From positions 1-36,321 of IMG/VR virus record IMGVR_UViG_3300008116_003782: 36,321 bases of DNA. One strand, 5' to 3'. Under the pieces are notes generated by a model. It worked only from the letters and a program-made list of their open reading frames with translations. It was not told the origin of the DNA and made no database searches. The stretch comes from a virus. Made by a program: the position numbers and the translations under genes. The stretch's first letter is position 1, and each line of letters opens with the position of its first letter. Below are positions 8,206-15,899 of the stretch, piece after piece.

Positions 8206-9994
8206 TTTTAATGATTTAATTGATATTCTTGACGGAGAAGAGTTTGAAGAAAGACCAGTAAATTTACAAGAATTTGTTACAAGCCCAAACTACCTAGGTC
8301 TCCCACCATTATCAGAATATCAATATACTTTAATAGAAAAGTCTTCACAGATATACAAAGAGTCTACATTAATTAAATTATTTGGGGAAGAAGAAGGCTC
8401 TAGAATATTTAAACAAACAGCTAATGAAGTTATTGCTCAACTTGGCAAGGGTTCTGGAAAAGATTACTGTTCAACAATTGCAACTTCATATATTGTATAC
8501 CTATTATTATGCTTGAAGGACCCAGCATCATATTATGGTAAACCACCTGGAGATGCAATTGATATTTTAAATATTGCTATTAACGCTCAACAGGCTAATA
8601 ACGTTTTCTTTAAAGGATTTAAAACACGTATCGAAAAGTCTCCGTGGTTTACTGGGAAGTATACAGATAAGGCATCGGAAATGAAATTCGATAAATCAAT
8701 TACAGTTCACTCTGGTCACTCTGAGCGTGAAGCATGGGAAGGATATAACGTTATTGTTGTTATTCTTGATGAAATATCTGGCTTTGCTACAGAAAATACA
8801 ACAGGTCATGATCAGGCTAAAACCGCAGATGCCATATATGAAATGTATAGAGCGTCAGTAGACTCACGTTTTCCAGATTTTGGAAAGGTAATATTGCTTT
8901 CTTTCCCAAGATTTAAAAATGATCCAATTCAAAAATTTTATGAATCTGTTATTGCTGAAAAAGAAGTTATAGTAAGAAGCCATAATTTTAAAATGGACTT
9001 GGATCTACCAGACGGAACCGAAGGAAATGAGTTTGTAGTTGAATGGGAAGAGGACCATATAGTCTCTTATTCTATTCCAAAAGTATATGCATTAAAGAGA
9101 CCAACTTGGGAAATTAATCCAACTAGAAGTATTGATGATTTTAAAGTAGCATTTTATAAAAACTCAATGGATGCATTGGGAAGATTTGCTTGCATGCCAT
9201 CAGATGCAGTTGATGCATTTTTTAAATCAAGAGAAAAAATAGAAACTGCATTTAATAATACAGCGGTTGCTATAGATCAGTTTGGAAGATTTGAAAATTG
9301 GTTCACACCAGATCCAGATAAAGAATATTTTATACACGTAGACTTAGCTCAAAAACATGACCATTGTGCAGTTTCACTTGCACATGTTCAAAGATGGGTA
9401 AATGTAAAAGTTACAGATACTTACACACAGCCAGCCCCTATAGTAGAAGTAGATGCAGTAAGATTTTGGACGCCAACACCAGATAAATCAGTAGACTTTA
9501 CAGAAGTAAGAGATTATATTTTATCATTACGAACAAAGGGTTTTAAAATAAGGTTATGTACTTTTGATAGATGGAATTCGCACGATATGATGCAACAGTT
9601 AAAACAATATGGAATTAACACAGAAATTTTATCTGTTGCTAAAAAACATTATGATGATATGGCAATGATTGTTTTAGAAGAAAGATTAAAGGGTCCACAT
9701 ATACCGCTATTAATAGATGAATTATTGCAATTAAAAATTATGAGAGATAAAGTTGATCACCCAAGAAAAGGATCAAAAGACTTGGCTGACGCCGTTTGCG
9801 GTTCAATATTTAATGCAATAAGTGGAACTAGGTTTGATTCAAATGAAGAAATTAGAATACATACATATGAATCAATGTCTTATGATAATGATTTTAGTAA
9901 AGATAACCCAGAGGTATCTTCTGTAAATATGATAAGGGCACCAAGAATGCCAGATGATCTTAAAGAAGCAATGGATAGGATGATGATAATATGA
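8195..9994 (+). CDS. terL: terminase large subunit
   Basis: A 599-aa packaging motor and nuclease. Walker A is GKGSGKD at residues 84-90 and Walker B is VVILDEISGF with D192/E193. The C-terminal RNase H-like nuclease shows HVDLAQKHDH (first Asp), CTFDRWNS (middle acidic strand) and the terminal KDLADAVCGS Asp motif. Both domains are complete, so it should package and cut DNA. The RBS AGGAGG precedes ATG 8195. The next gene overlaps by 4 nt. Confidence 0.95.
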   Translation: MDLNFNDLIDILDGEEFEERPVNLQEFVTSPNYLGLPPLSEYQYTLIEKSSQIYKESTLIKLFGEEEGSRIFKQTANEVIAQLGKGSGKDYCSTIATSYIVYLLLCLKDPASYYGKPPGDAIDILNIAINAQQANNVFFKGFKTRIEKSPWFTGKYTDKASEMKFDKSITVHSGHSEREAWEGYNVIVVILDEISGFATENTTGHDQAKTADAIYEMYRASVDSRFPDFGKVILLSFPRFKNDPIQKFYESVIAEKEVIVRSHNFKMDLDLPDGTEGNEFVVEWEEDHIVSYSIPKVYALKRPTWEINPTRSIDDFKVAFYKNSMDALGRFACMPSDAVDAFFKSREKIETAFNNTAVAIDQFGRFENWFTPDPDKEYFIHVDLAQKHDHCAVSLAHVQRWVNVKVTDTYTQPAPIVEVDAVRFWTPTPDKSVDFTEVRDYILSLRTKGFKIRLCTFDRWNSHDMMQQLKQYGINTEILSVAKKHYDDMAMIVLEERLKGPHIPLLIDELLQLKIMRDKVDHPRKGSKDLADAVCGSIFNAISGTRFDSNEEIRIHTYESMSYDNDFSKDNPEVSSVNMIRAPRMPDDLKEAMDRMMII

Positions 9995-10236
9995 GTATAT
10001 ATCAAGAAAAAGCTAAAGAGTGCAAGTGTTGTGGTAAACATGTTCCCCTGCCCACAGTATTAAAAGAGTATAATGGTAACATGGTATGCCCAACAACATT
10101 TTCAAATATAGTAGAATATACAAGGATTTGGAATGCAATAGGGTCTAGGCCACCTGGAAACGTTAGAAAACATTTTTCTGAATACGTGCAAAATATTGTT
10201 GAAGTAAACATATCAAAGGAAAATAATGCTAACTAA
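9991..10236 (+). CDS. small Cys-containing hypothetical protein
   Basis: An 81-aa protein with ECKCCGKHVPLP and a later MVCP, which could together make a zinc site. It is coupled to the terminase by an ATGA overlap and overlaps the following oxygenase gene by 11 nt. Family not recognised. The position behind the terminase suggests a virion-assembly or accessory role, but this is inference. Confidence 0.75.
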   Translation: MSIYQEKAKECKCCGKHVPLPTVLKEYNGNMVCPTTFSNIVEYTRIWNAIGSRPPGNVRKHFSEYVQNIVEVNISKENNAN

Positions 10237-10870
10237 ATTTATTGAAAACGGATACAGCGCTAGATATGTAATTGACGAAGTTTTATTGGTTGATAATTTT
10301 TTAACCAAAGAGGAAATAAATACTTTAGTTAATGTTGCAGAGAACACTGATGAAGACGGCTGGAGAGTAGAATATACAGAAAATCTAAAAAGATTTTGTA
10401 TGCAAAAATTTGGAAGAGATGATGTTGATAATTTAGTTAAAGAAGGAAAATTTGAAATTACAGATAACTGGGCAGATAAAATAATAAGTACAAATAATTT
10501 GCCAGAAAGAACTCAAATTACAGAAAGATTAAAATCTGTTCTAAAAGATTTTCCAGACTTAGATGTACCTGGATTTGGAAGCATTCAAAGACAATATAAA
10601 GATGTTCCATTAAAAAGCCATGTAGATCAACACACAGACCCATCAATTAGATATGCCTCAATTATATATTTAAATGATAATTATAATGGGGGAGAATTTT
10701 ATTTTGTTAAAAAAGATTTTGAAATAAAACCAAAATCAGGATCATTATTAATATTTCCTGGAACAGAAGAATTTGAGCACGGAGTAAGGGCACCAAAAGA
10801 CGGACCTATGCGTTACGTTCTTCCTGGATTTATTCATACTAAAGATTTTTATAAGCATAATAAGTTTTAA
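10226..10870 (+). CDS. 2OG-Fe(II) oxygenase, prolyl-4-hydroxylase type (no. 1 of 8)
   Basis: A 214-aa double-stranded beta-helix dioxygenase. The iron ligands are His132 and Asp134 in KSHVDQHTD, with His185 in FEHGVR, and Arg196 in MRYVL would hold 2-oxoglutarate. YLNDNYNGGEFYF and IKPKSGSLLIFPG are the strand signatures of the P4H-like family. It would hydroxylate an unknown substrate, using O2 and 2-oxoglutarate. It is separated from the other seven oxygenases by about 16 kb and sits between the terminase and the tRNA. Confidence 0.88.
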   Translation: MLTKFIENGYSARYVIDEVLLVDNFLTKEEINTLVNVAENTDEDGWRVEYTENLKRFCMQKFGRDDVDNLVKEGKFEITDNWADKIISTNNLPERTQITERLKSVLKDFPDLDVPGFGSIQRQYKDVPLKSHVDQHTDPSIRYASIIYLNDNYNGGEFYFVKKDFEIKPKSGSLLIFPGTEEFEHGVRAPKDGPMRYVLPGFIHTKDFYKHNKF

Positions 10871-10874
10871 GCTA

Positions 10875-10903
10875 TTGACCGTTTTATAAATAATATATAT
10901 AAT
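10875..10903 (+). promoter_or_regulatory. consensus promoter for tRNA-Met and the following gene
   Basis: TTGACC (10875-10880), 17-nt spacer, TATAAT (10898-10903). The expected start is about 10910, five bases before the tRNA. The same transcript would run directly into the gene at 11001. Confidence 0.82.
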
Positions 10904-10914
10904 GTTATTTATAA

Positions 10915-10988
10915 GCAACAGTAGCTTAGTTGGTTAAAGCCCCGAACTCATAATTCGGTAATCGTAGGTTCAAGTCCTACCTGTTGCA
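10915..10988 (+). tRNA. tRNA-Met (anticodon CAT)
   Basis: A full cloverleaf can be drawn: acceptor GCAACAG (10915-10921) with CTGTTGC (10981-10987), D stem GCTT/AAGC, anticodon stem CCGAA/TTCGG around loop CTCATAA, and T stem GTAGG/CCTAC around TTCAAGT. The anticodon is CAT. A paired G1-C72 argues for elongator Met rather than initiator. A tRNA-Ile with modified C34 cannot be excluded by sequence alone. CCA is not encoded: after discriminator A the bases are CAA. Confidence 0.93.
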
Positions 10989-11000
10989 CAAGGAGATGCC

Positions 11001-11300
11001 ATGGAAGAGTCAGAGGATAACGATTTGTTTGATTATTATATAGAAATTGGTGCAATAGAATTATCTGGTATTGATGAATCTGGTGAAATAGTTTTTAAAG
11101 TTACAGATAAGGCAAAAGAAATAGCCCCAGAATTATGGAAAGCTCATGCCGATTATGTAGATGAAGCACTACTTGATCTATACAGTAAAGATTTGATATC
11201 AGTTGAATATAATGAAAATTTACAGGCAACTATTAGTTTAACAGAGGAAGCTAAAAGAATTATTGAAGAAAAAGGAATTATGCCTCTTGATGATGATTAA
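11001..11300 (+). CDS. acidic hypothetical protein downstream of tRNA
   Basis: A 99-aa acidic protein with a good ribosome binding site (AAGGAG, 10990-10995) that begins within the bases following the tRNA 3' end. Its helix-helix-strand pattern, with VTDKAKEIAPELW and SLTEEAKRIIEEKG, could be a winged-helix-like fold. I do not recognise a named family. It must be cotranscribed with the tRNA, so tRNA 3' processing would generate its mRNA 5' end. Confidence 0.78.
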   Translation: MEESEDNDLFDYYIEIGAIELSGIDESGEIVFKVTDKAKEIAPELWKAHADYVDEALLDLYSKDLISVEYNENLQATISLTEEAKRIIEEKGIMPLDDD

Positions 11301-11378
11301 ATATTACATTTATATATTTTTTTATAACATTAAAAAGATATTTAAAAAAAATAAAAACAATGATAGGTTTATATATTA

Positions 11379-12242
11379 ATGTTTAACTCTATCTATCCTC
11401 AATATGATAATTCAAAAATGTTTTATAGTTTTTTAAATAAATCTGAGCCCTCTGAAAGATATGGGTATCAAGAGCGTGGTCTAAATGAAATAACGGATCC
11501 AACAAGATATTATTATATAAATAGCCATGGTTTTAGAGGAAAAGAAATTTCTGGCAAAGCGGATATATTAATTGGTGGTTGCTCATTTACATTTGGTAGC
11601 GGAGTGCCAGAAGAAAAAATTTGGGGTGTTCAAGTTGCTAATAATATGTCGCTATCTTATACTAATTTAGGATACCCTGGAGCATCTGTACTATCTATAA
11701 TTAATTCTATATTTGCATATTTTAAAGAATATGGAAATCCTAAAAACTTAATATGTTTATTCCCAGACCTAGATAGAATACAATTGCCAGTAGATAATAA
11801 AATCTGGACCTCAAAGAGTGATAAACTAAATAAAGATTTAGCTAGAATATTTTTAGGAGAACACCATCATGATTTACCAAAATACTCTAAAGCCCCACAT
11901 TATATAGAAGACGTAATGCCCTTAATTGTTCCAAGATGGCTATCAATAAAGTATATACAAATTTTAGAGCAGTATTGTAAATCTTCAAATATTAAATTAG
12001 TTTGGTCAACTTGGGACAATAGATTTTTGCCTCCATTAATTGAGTCTAACGAATTTGATTTTTTAATTAATACAGAGCATATAGAAAAAGAAATTAACAA
12101 TGGTTGCCATATTAATTTAAAAAATGATTTTAATGAAATATTTGATCGTGGTAGCGATATAGAATATGGAATAGATAGAGCACATTGGGGCGTACATATG
12201 CATACTCATTACGCAGAGTATTTTCAGAAAGCTTTACAATGA
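11379..12242 (+). CDS. SGNH/GDSL-like hydrolase (paralogue A)
   Basis: A 287-aa protein with an SGNH-type fold. ILIGGCSFTFGSG carries the nucleophile Ser in a G-x-S context, NLGYPGAS gives the oxyanion Gly/Asn region, and DRAHWGVHMH near the C-terminus provides the Asp-x-x-His pair. Such enzymes remove or add acyl groups on sugars or lipids. It shares the core motifs with 13653-14618, and the pair flank a carbamoyltransferase, suggesting one modification cassette. Upstream (11301-11378) is a 78-nt AT-rich gap with no clear promoter. Confidence 0.75.
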   Translation: MFNSIYPQYDNSKMFYSFLNKSEPSERYGYQERGLNEITDPTRYYYINSHGFRGKEISGKADILIGGCSFTFGSGVPEEKIWGVQVANNMSLSYTNLGYPGASVLSIINSIFAYFKEYGNPKNLICLFPDLDRIQLPVDNKIWTSKSDKLNKDLARIFLGEHHHDLPKYSKAPHYIEDVMPLIVPRWLSIKYIQILEQYCKSSNIKLVWSTWDNRFLPPLIESNEFDFLINTEHIEKEINNGCHINLKNDFNEIFDRGSDIEYGIDRAHWGVHMHTHYAEYFQKALQ

Positions 12243-13672
12243 TCATTTTAGGAATTAATGAAACATCGCATGATGCATCTGTATCCTTAATTAAAGATGG
12301 GAATATACTTTTTGCTGGACATGCTGAAAGATATAGTAAAAAGAAAAATGACTGGTATACAAATAAGGATTTAATTGATGACGCCATACAACATGGCTTT
12401 CCAGATAAAATAGCTTATTATGAAAAACCATTATTAAAGGCCTCTAGGTTATTGTTAAAAGGTGGTAATGGCGATTGGCTTCCACAATATAAAATAACTA
12501 ATATGTTTAATAGAATAGTTCCAACAACATATTTCAAACATCATTATTCTCATGCCTGTGCTGGATACTATACTAGTAAATTTAATGATGCTGTAATAGT
12601 TGTGCTTGATTCTATTGGCGAATGGAATACATCAACTATTTGGATTGGTGAAGGATCTAAAATTAAACAAGTGTATAAAAAGAATTACCCGTTTAGTTTT
12701 GGGTTATTTTACTCAGCTTTTACACAATTAGTTGGCTTAAAGCCTAATGAAGAAGAGTATATTTTAATGGGAATGGCTGCATATGGTGATGCAAATAAAT
12801 ATCGTTTAAAAGTCAATAAATATTTTTCATCTATTAATAATCAAAAATATAATTTTCATAAAGGAATTAATGACTGGGGCTTGGTTACTGAGCAAGATAA
12901 ATTTGATATAGCAGCAGCAGTTCAAGAAGTGTATGAGTCTAGACTGTTTGAATTTATGAATATGGCAAAAGAGTTAACTGGAAAAAATAATTTAGTGTTT
13001 ATGGGTGGGTGTGCATTAAATTGCTCTGCTAACACAATTCTATGGAAAATATTTAAAGACATTTGGATTATGCCAAACCCTGGAGATGCTGGAAGTTCTT
13101 TAGGAGCAGCAGCAGCATTATACGGTAAACATTTAAATTGGGAAACTCCATATCTTGGACACAATATTAAAGGGGACTACCCAGTAGATAAAATTATAGA
13201 AAATTTAATAAAAAATAAAATTGTAGCCGTTGCCAATGGAAGAGCAGAATATGGTCCAAGAGCATTAGGCAACAGAAGCATATTGGCAGATGCAAGAGAT
13301 CCTGACATAAAGAACAAAGTTAATTTAATTAAACAAAGAGAAGAATTTAGACCGTTTGCACCAGTAGTTATGGAAGAGTTTGCCAAAGACTGGTTTGAAA
13401 TGAATTTTACATCGCCATATATGCAGTATGCAGTTAAATGTAAAAAACCAGAATTAATACCATCTGTAGTTCATGCAGATGGTACATCTAGAGTTCAAAC
13501 AGTAAATAGAGAACAGCATGAAGGTTTATGGAAAGTTTTAAATCAATTTTATTCAAGAACTGGTGTTCCAATATTACTTAATACTAGTTTAAATGTAAAA
13601 GGTCAACCTTTATTAAACGATAAAGGGGATACAATTATTTGGAAAGAATTATATGGTAAAGAAATTTCCTAA
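12239..13672 (+). CDS. NodU/CmcH-family O-carbamoyltransferase
   Basis: A 477-aa carbamoyltransferase that would move a carbamoyl group from carbamoyl phosphate, via a carbamoyl-adenylate, onto a hydroxyl. It has ILGINETSHDASVSLIKDG and AGHAERYSKKKND, the metal-binding HHYSHACAGYY, FMGGCALNCSAN, PNPGDAGSSLGAA and ANGRAEYGPRALGNRSI. The C-terminal domain includes REEFRPFAPVV and LLNTSLNVKGQP. The ATG at 12239 gives an ATGA overlap with the SGNH gene; an earlier in-frame start at 12185 would put 18 extra residues inside that gene. It is somewhat shorter than host NodU/CmcH proteins. The acceptor is unknown; a sugar, a virion glycan or a hydroxymethyl base are candidates. Confidence 0.93.
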   Translation: MIILGINETSHDASVSLIKDGNILFAGHAERYSKKKNDWYTNKDLIDDAIQHGFPDKIAYYEKPLLKASRLLLKGGNGDWLPQYKITNMFNRIVPTTYFKHHYSHACAGYYTSKFNDAVIVVLDSIGEWNTSTIWIGEGSKIKQVYKKNYPFSFGLFYSAFTQLVGLKPNEEEYILMGMAAYGDANKYRLKVNKYFSSINNQKYNFHKGINDWGLVTEQDKFDIAAAVQEVYESRLFEFMNMAKELTGKNNLVFMGGCALNCSANTILWKIFKDIWIMPNPGDAGSSLGAAAALYGKHLNWETPYLGHNIKGDYPVDKIIENLIKNKIVAVANGRAEYGPRALGNRSILADARDPDIKNKVNLIKQREEFRPFAPVVMEEFAKDWFEMNFTSPYMQYAVKCKKPELIPSVVHADGTSRVQTVNREQHEGLWKVLNQFYSRTGVPILLNTSLNVKGQPLLNDKGDTIIWKELYGKEIS

Positions 13673-14618
13673 ATCTTTTGTGCATAGTGAAAATTTAATA
13701 GACCTGTACCCAGATTTATTTTATAGGAACTTATCTTCTTTAAATTATAATGCTCCAAACGATAACTTAAAAAATCCTAAAGATGTTCCGCCTCCAATTT
13801 ACATGCAAAATGATAAAATATTAAAAATAGAATATAAAATAAATTCAGACTTCTATAGATCAGAAAACTTTATAGATCCAGCAGATATTCTTATACTTGG
13901 ATGCTCTCAAACTTATGGATATGGAATGATTGATGACTTTACTTGGCCACATATTTTATCAAAAAAATTAAATACTAATTTTGCTAGACTTGCTCTAGGC
14001 GGTGACTCATTACAAGGTCAAGTAATAAAGGCATTTGAATATTTTAATAAAATTGGAAAGCCAAAGTTAATAGTTGCAACATTTCCAATTTTTAGAGTAG
14101 AGTTTCCAAATATAGAAAATTATTTTGAACCTAATTTTAATAACATAAAAAAAGATACAAAAGAAACAATTCTTTCTGTTAACATAAGAAATAGAGAAAG
14201 ACCAAAATATGCAAAGTCACCATACAACGCAGAAAGCATTCTTCCAGGAGAATATGCAATTTTTATTAGTTTTATTTTTATTAAAATGTTAGAAGAATAT
14301 TGTAATTCAAATGATATAAAATTAATTTGGAATTTTTGGGAAGATAATAATAGCTTGATATATTCATATATTAAAAATAATAATACAATTAGTCATATTT
14401 TAAATAATTATTTTGCAGGAAGACCTGAAGATATAACAAAGTCATTTCAAAATCAATCAACTATTCATTTAAAATGCCACAAAGAGTATAGCGAACACCC
14501 TTTATTTAATAATGCTGCTGATTTTAGCGAAAATAGTTTTGGTCATTGGGGGATACATAAACATATACATATGGCTGAAGAATTCTATACAGAAATAATA
14601 AATAGACAACTATTTTAG
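13653..14618 (+). CDS. SGNH/GDSL-like hydrolase (paralogue B)
   Basis: A 321-aa relative of the SGNH protein at 11379. ILILGCSQTYGYGM replaces GGCSFTFG, ARLALGGDSLQG aligns with NLGYPGASVL, and FGHWGIHKHIHMAEEF matches AHWGVHMHTHYAEYF. The catalytic Ser and C-terminal His are retained, but the Asp before the His is not obvious (SFGHWG). The start overlaps the carbamoyltransferase end by 20 nt. The duplicated flanking genes suggest both act on the product of the carbamoyltransferase or on its acceptor. Confidence 0.72.
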   Translation: MVKKFPKSFVHSENLIDLYPDLFYRNLSSLNYNAPNDNLKNPKDVPPPIYMQNDKILKIEYKINSDFYRSENFIDPADILILGCSQTYGYGMIDDFTWPHILSKKLNTNFARLALGGDSLQGQVIKAFEYFNKIGKPKLIVATFPIFRVEFPNIENYFEPNFNNIKKDTKETILSVNIRNRERPKYAKSPYNAESILPGEYAIFISFIFIKMLEEYCNSNDIKLIWNFWEDNNSLIYSYIKNNNTISHILNNYFAGRPEDITKSFQNQSTIHLKCHKEYSEHPLFNNAADFSENSFGHWGIHKHIHMAEEFYTEIINRQLF

Positions 14619-14631
14619 CCTATGATATAAT
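14603..14631 (+). promoter_or_regulatory. promoter of hsp20
   Basis: TAGACA (14603-14608), 17-nt spacer and TATAAT (14626-14631) preceded by TG (14623-14624), making an extended -10. The expected start is about 14638. The -35 lies within the end of the upstream gene. Confidence 0.75.
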
Positions 14632-14637
14632 ATATAT

Positions 14638-14688
14638 AGGTCGCCGAATGGGACCTATATTAACTTATTCGCTTGAAGGAGGAATAAA
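14638..14688 (+). promoter_or_regulatory. ROSE-like RNA thermometer in the hsp20 leader (predicted)
   Basis: The ~51-nt leader folds by eye into two hairpins. The first is AGGTC/GACCT (extendable to 9 bp in DNA, 14634-14642 with 14652-14660). The second pairs TTATTC (14665-14670) with GAATAA (14682-14687), leaves G14671 bulged, and then pairs CTT (14672-14674) with GAG (14679-14681) around a GAAG loop. The whole Shine-Dalgarno AAGGAGG is buried. UCGCU opposite AGGA with an unpaired G is the signature of ROSE thermometers, which in proteobacteria control small heat-shock genes such as ibpA. Translation would be blocked until the weak stem melts. Confidence 0.7.
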
Positions 14689-15114
14689 ATGGTAAGTACA
14701 TTGTCTATGGATCTTTTTAAAGATCCATTTTTTATTGGTTGGGATTCTTTTTTTAAAGAAATTGAAAGCCTTCCAAAAAACACATCAAACTATCCACCAT
14801 ATAACTTAATCAAATTTACTGATGATACTTATATGATTGAACTAGCATTAGCTGGATTCTCTAAGGATGACATTGAAGTATCTCAAGAAAAAAATAATTT
14901 AACTATCAAAGGAAATATTGAAGAAGATGGTCAAGAAAAATATATCCATAAGGGTATAGCAACCAGAAACTTTACAAGAACTTTTTCTCTTGCAGAAAAT
15001 ATTGAGATTAAGCATGTTACATGGATGAATGGTATTTTGGCTGTTTCTTTATTTAAAAACACCCCAGAAGATCAAAAACCAAAAACATTTAAGATAAAAG
15101 ATATAAACGACTGA
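14689..15114 (+). CDS. hsp20: small heat-shock protein, IbpA/Hsp20 type
   Basis: A 141-aa ATP-independent holdase. The alpha-crystallin domain spans about residues 35-125: YPPYNLIKFTDDTYMIELAL, AGFSKDDIEV, LTIKG, GIATRNFTRTFSLAENIEI and GILAVSLF, followed by the C-terminal tail. The RNF...FSLAENI stretch is especially like IbpA and like the Hsp20s of T4-like cyanophages. It probably protects phage or host proteins during infection. The leader looks like a temperature-responsive riboregulator. Its stop TGA forms the TG of the next extended -10 promoter. Confidence 0.93.
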   Translation: MVSTLSMDLFKDPFFIGWDSFFKEIESLPKNTSNYPPYNLIKFTDDTYMIELALAGFSKDDIEVSQEKNNLTIKGNIEEDGQEKYIHKGIATRNFTRTFSLAENIEIKHVTWMNGILAVSLFKNTPEDQKPKTFKIKDIND

Positions 15115-15120
15115 TATAAT
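15112..15120 (+). promoter_or_regulatory. extended -10 promoter upstream of the structured leader
   Basis: TGATATAAT: TG at 15112-15113, TATAAT at 15115-15120. The TG comes from the stop codon of hsp20. No good -35 is seen at 17 nt. The expected start (about 15126-15127) coincides with the first base pair of the structured leader. Confidence 0.7.
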
Positions 15121-15125
15121 ATAAG

Positions 15126-15218
15126 TCTGCACCCCGTCACTGGGGAGTCGCAGATACCGTCGGGGGAGACAGCGACATTAAATAACTGGATGGACCTGAG
15201 CATGTCTAGAAACTGCTC
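15126..15218 (+). ncRNA. GC-rich structured leader RNA (riboswitch-like or stable 5' element), family unknown
   Basis: Three stems can be drawn. P1 is TCTGC (15126-15130) with GCAGA (15150-15154), enclosing CCCC (15132-15135) with GGGG (15142-15145). P2 is GTCG (15159-15162) with CGAC (15173-15176). P3 is GAGCA (15198-15202) with TGCTC (15214-15218). Bases 15126-15176 contain 34 G/C of 51, far above the AT-rich surroundings. A second G-run at 15162-15166 could pair with the same CCCC, giving two competing folds. It ends 20 nt before the ATG of the thermonuclease. I do not recognise a known riboswitch class. Confidence 0.6.
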
Positions 15219-15237
15219 TTTAAATTTAAGGAGAAAT

Positions 15238-15645
15238 ATGTTTGAGTACAGAGTTAAGCAAGTAACAAAAATAGTGGACGGAGATACTATTGATGTTGAC
15301 ATTGATCTTGGATTTAGTATTTCATATTCTCAAAGATTAAGATTAGCTGGCATAGATACCCCAGAATCTAGAACAACAGATAAGTTAGAAAAAACTTTAG
15401 GACTAGAATCTAAAGAGTATCTTAAATATAAATTTAAAGATGCTAAGAATATAGTTGTAAAAACAGAAAAGCCAGACAGTTCAGAAAAATATGGCAGAAT
15501 ACTTGGATGGGTTTATCTTGATGGTAATACAAAATCTGTAAATGAGCAGATGATTGAAGATGGATATGCTTGGGGATACATGGGAGAGACTAAGGTTAAA
15601 GATTTTGTTGCCTTAGCAGAAAAGAGAAAGAAAAGCGGTAAGTAA
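15238..15645 (+). CDS. thermonuclease (staphylococcal nuclease family)
   Basis: A 135-aa SNase-like Ca2+-dependent nuclease. VDGDTIDVDIDLG carries the metal Asps, RLRLAGIDTPES provides Arg35, Asp40 and Glu43, and EKYGRILGWVY provides Arg87, all the catalytic residues of the family. NEQMIEDGYAW is the usual C-terminal motif. There is no signal peptide, so it would act in the cytoplasm, perhaps on host nucleic acid. ATG 15238 is chosen because AAGGAG (15228-15233) stands just before it. An in-frame ATG at 15190 lies inside the structured leader and lacks an RBS. Confidence 0.92.
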   Translation: MFEYRVKQVTKIVDGDTIDVDIDLGFSISYSQRLRLAGIDTPESRTTDKLEKTLGLESKEYLKYKFKDAKNIVVKTEKPDSSEKYGRILGWVYLDGNTKSVNEQMIEDGYAWGYMGETKVKDFVALAEKRKKSGK

Positions 15646-15827
15646 TGCCAATATATGAATACAGTTGTATAACATGCGATAAGTCATTAGAAGTTACTCG
15701 TAAGTTTGATGAAACAGAAGTTGTACCACCTTGTCCTTCTTGCGGATACTCAATGACAAGATCATATGGAACAGTTGGTGTACAGTTTAAAGGAACTGGT
15801 TTTTACAAAACAGATAATCCTAAGTAA
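15645..15827 (+). CDS. FmdB-like CxxC zinc-ribbon protein
   Basis: A 60-aa protein of the FmdB putative regulatory family (CxxC_CxxC_SSSS type). MPIYEYSCITCDKSLEV at the start and PPCPSCGYSMTRSYG form one zinc ribbon, and the tail GTGFYKTD is typical. The length is normal for the family. Its ATG shares a base with the preceding stop. Cellular function of the family is poorly defined. Confidence 0.88.
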   Translation: MPIYEYSCITCDKSLEVTRKFDETEVVPPCPSCGYSMTRSYGTVGVQFKGTGFYKTDNPK

Positions 15828-15852
15828 CTAAGATAAATTAAATAAGTAAACA

Positions 15853-15893
15853 TGATATAATTCCAATGTAACAAAAATTTTGTTGCATTGGAG
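15853..15893 (+). promoter_or_regulatory. extended -10 promoter with 13-bp hairpin reaching into the ribosome binding site
   Basis: TGATATAAT (TG 15853-15854, TATAAT 15856-15861) is followed by a near-perfect inverted repeat: 15863-15875 pairs with 15879-15891 (13 bp, one T-G pair, 3-nt loop). The last two bases of the 3' arm are the first GG of the Shine-Dalgarno GGAG (15890-15893). It could act as a DNA operator over the start site or as an RNA stem modulating translation. Confidence 0.65.
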
Positions 15894-15899
15894 AACCAA

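Noticed and set aside
11301-11378. Terminator or promoter in the AT-rich gap
   Set aside because: There are T- and A-runs but no GC stem, and no convincing -35/-10 pair.
12185-12241. Earlier in-frame start of the carbamoyltransferase
   Set aside because: It would overlap the SGNH gene by 58 nt. The family start ILGINETSHDAS begins two residues after ATG 12239.
15190-15237. Earlier start of the thermonuclease
   Set aside because: It lies within the structured leader, has no RBS, and AAGGAG sits directly before ATG 15238.
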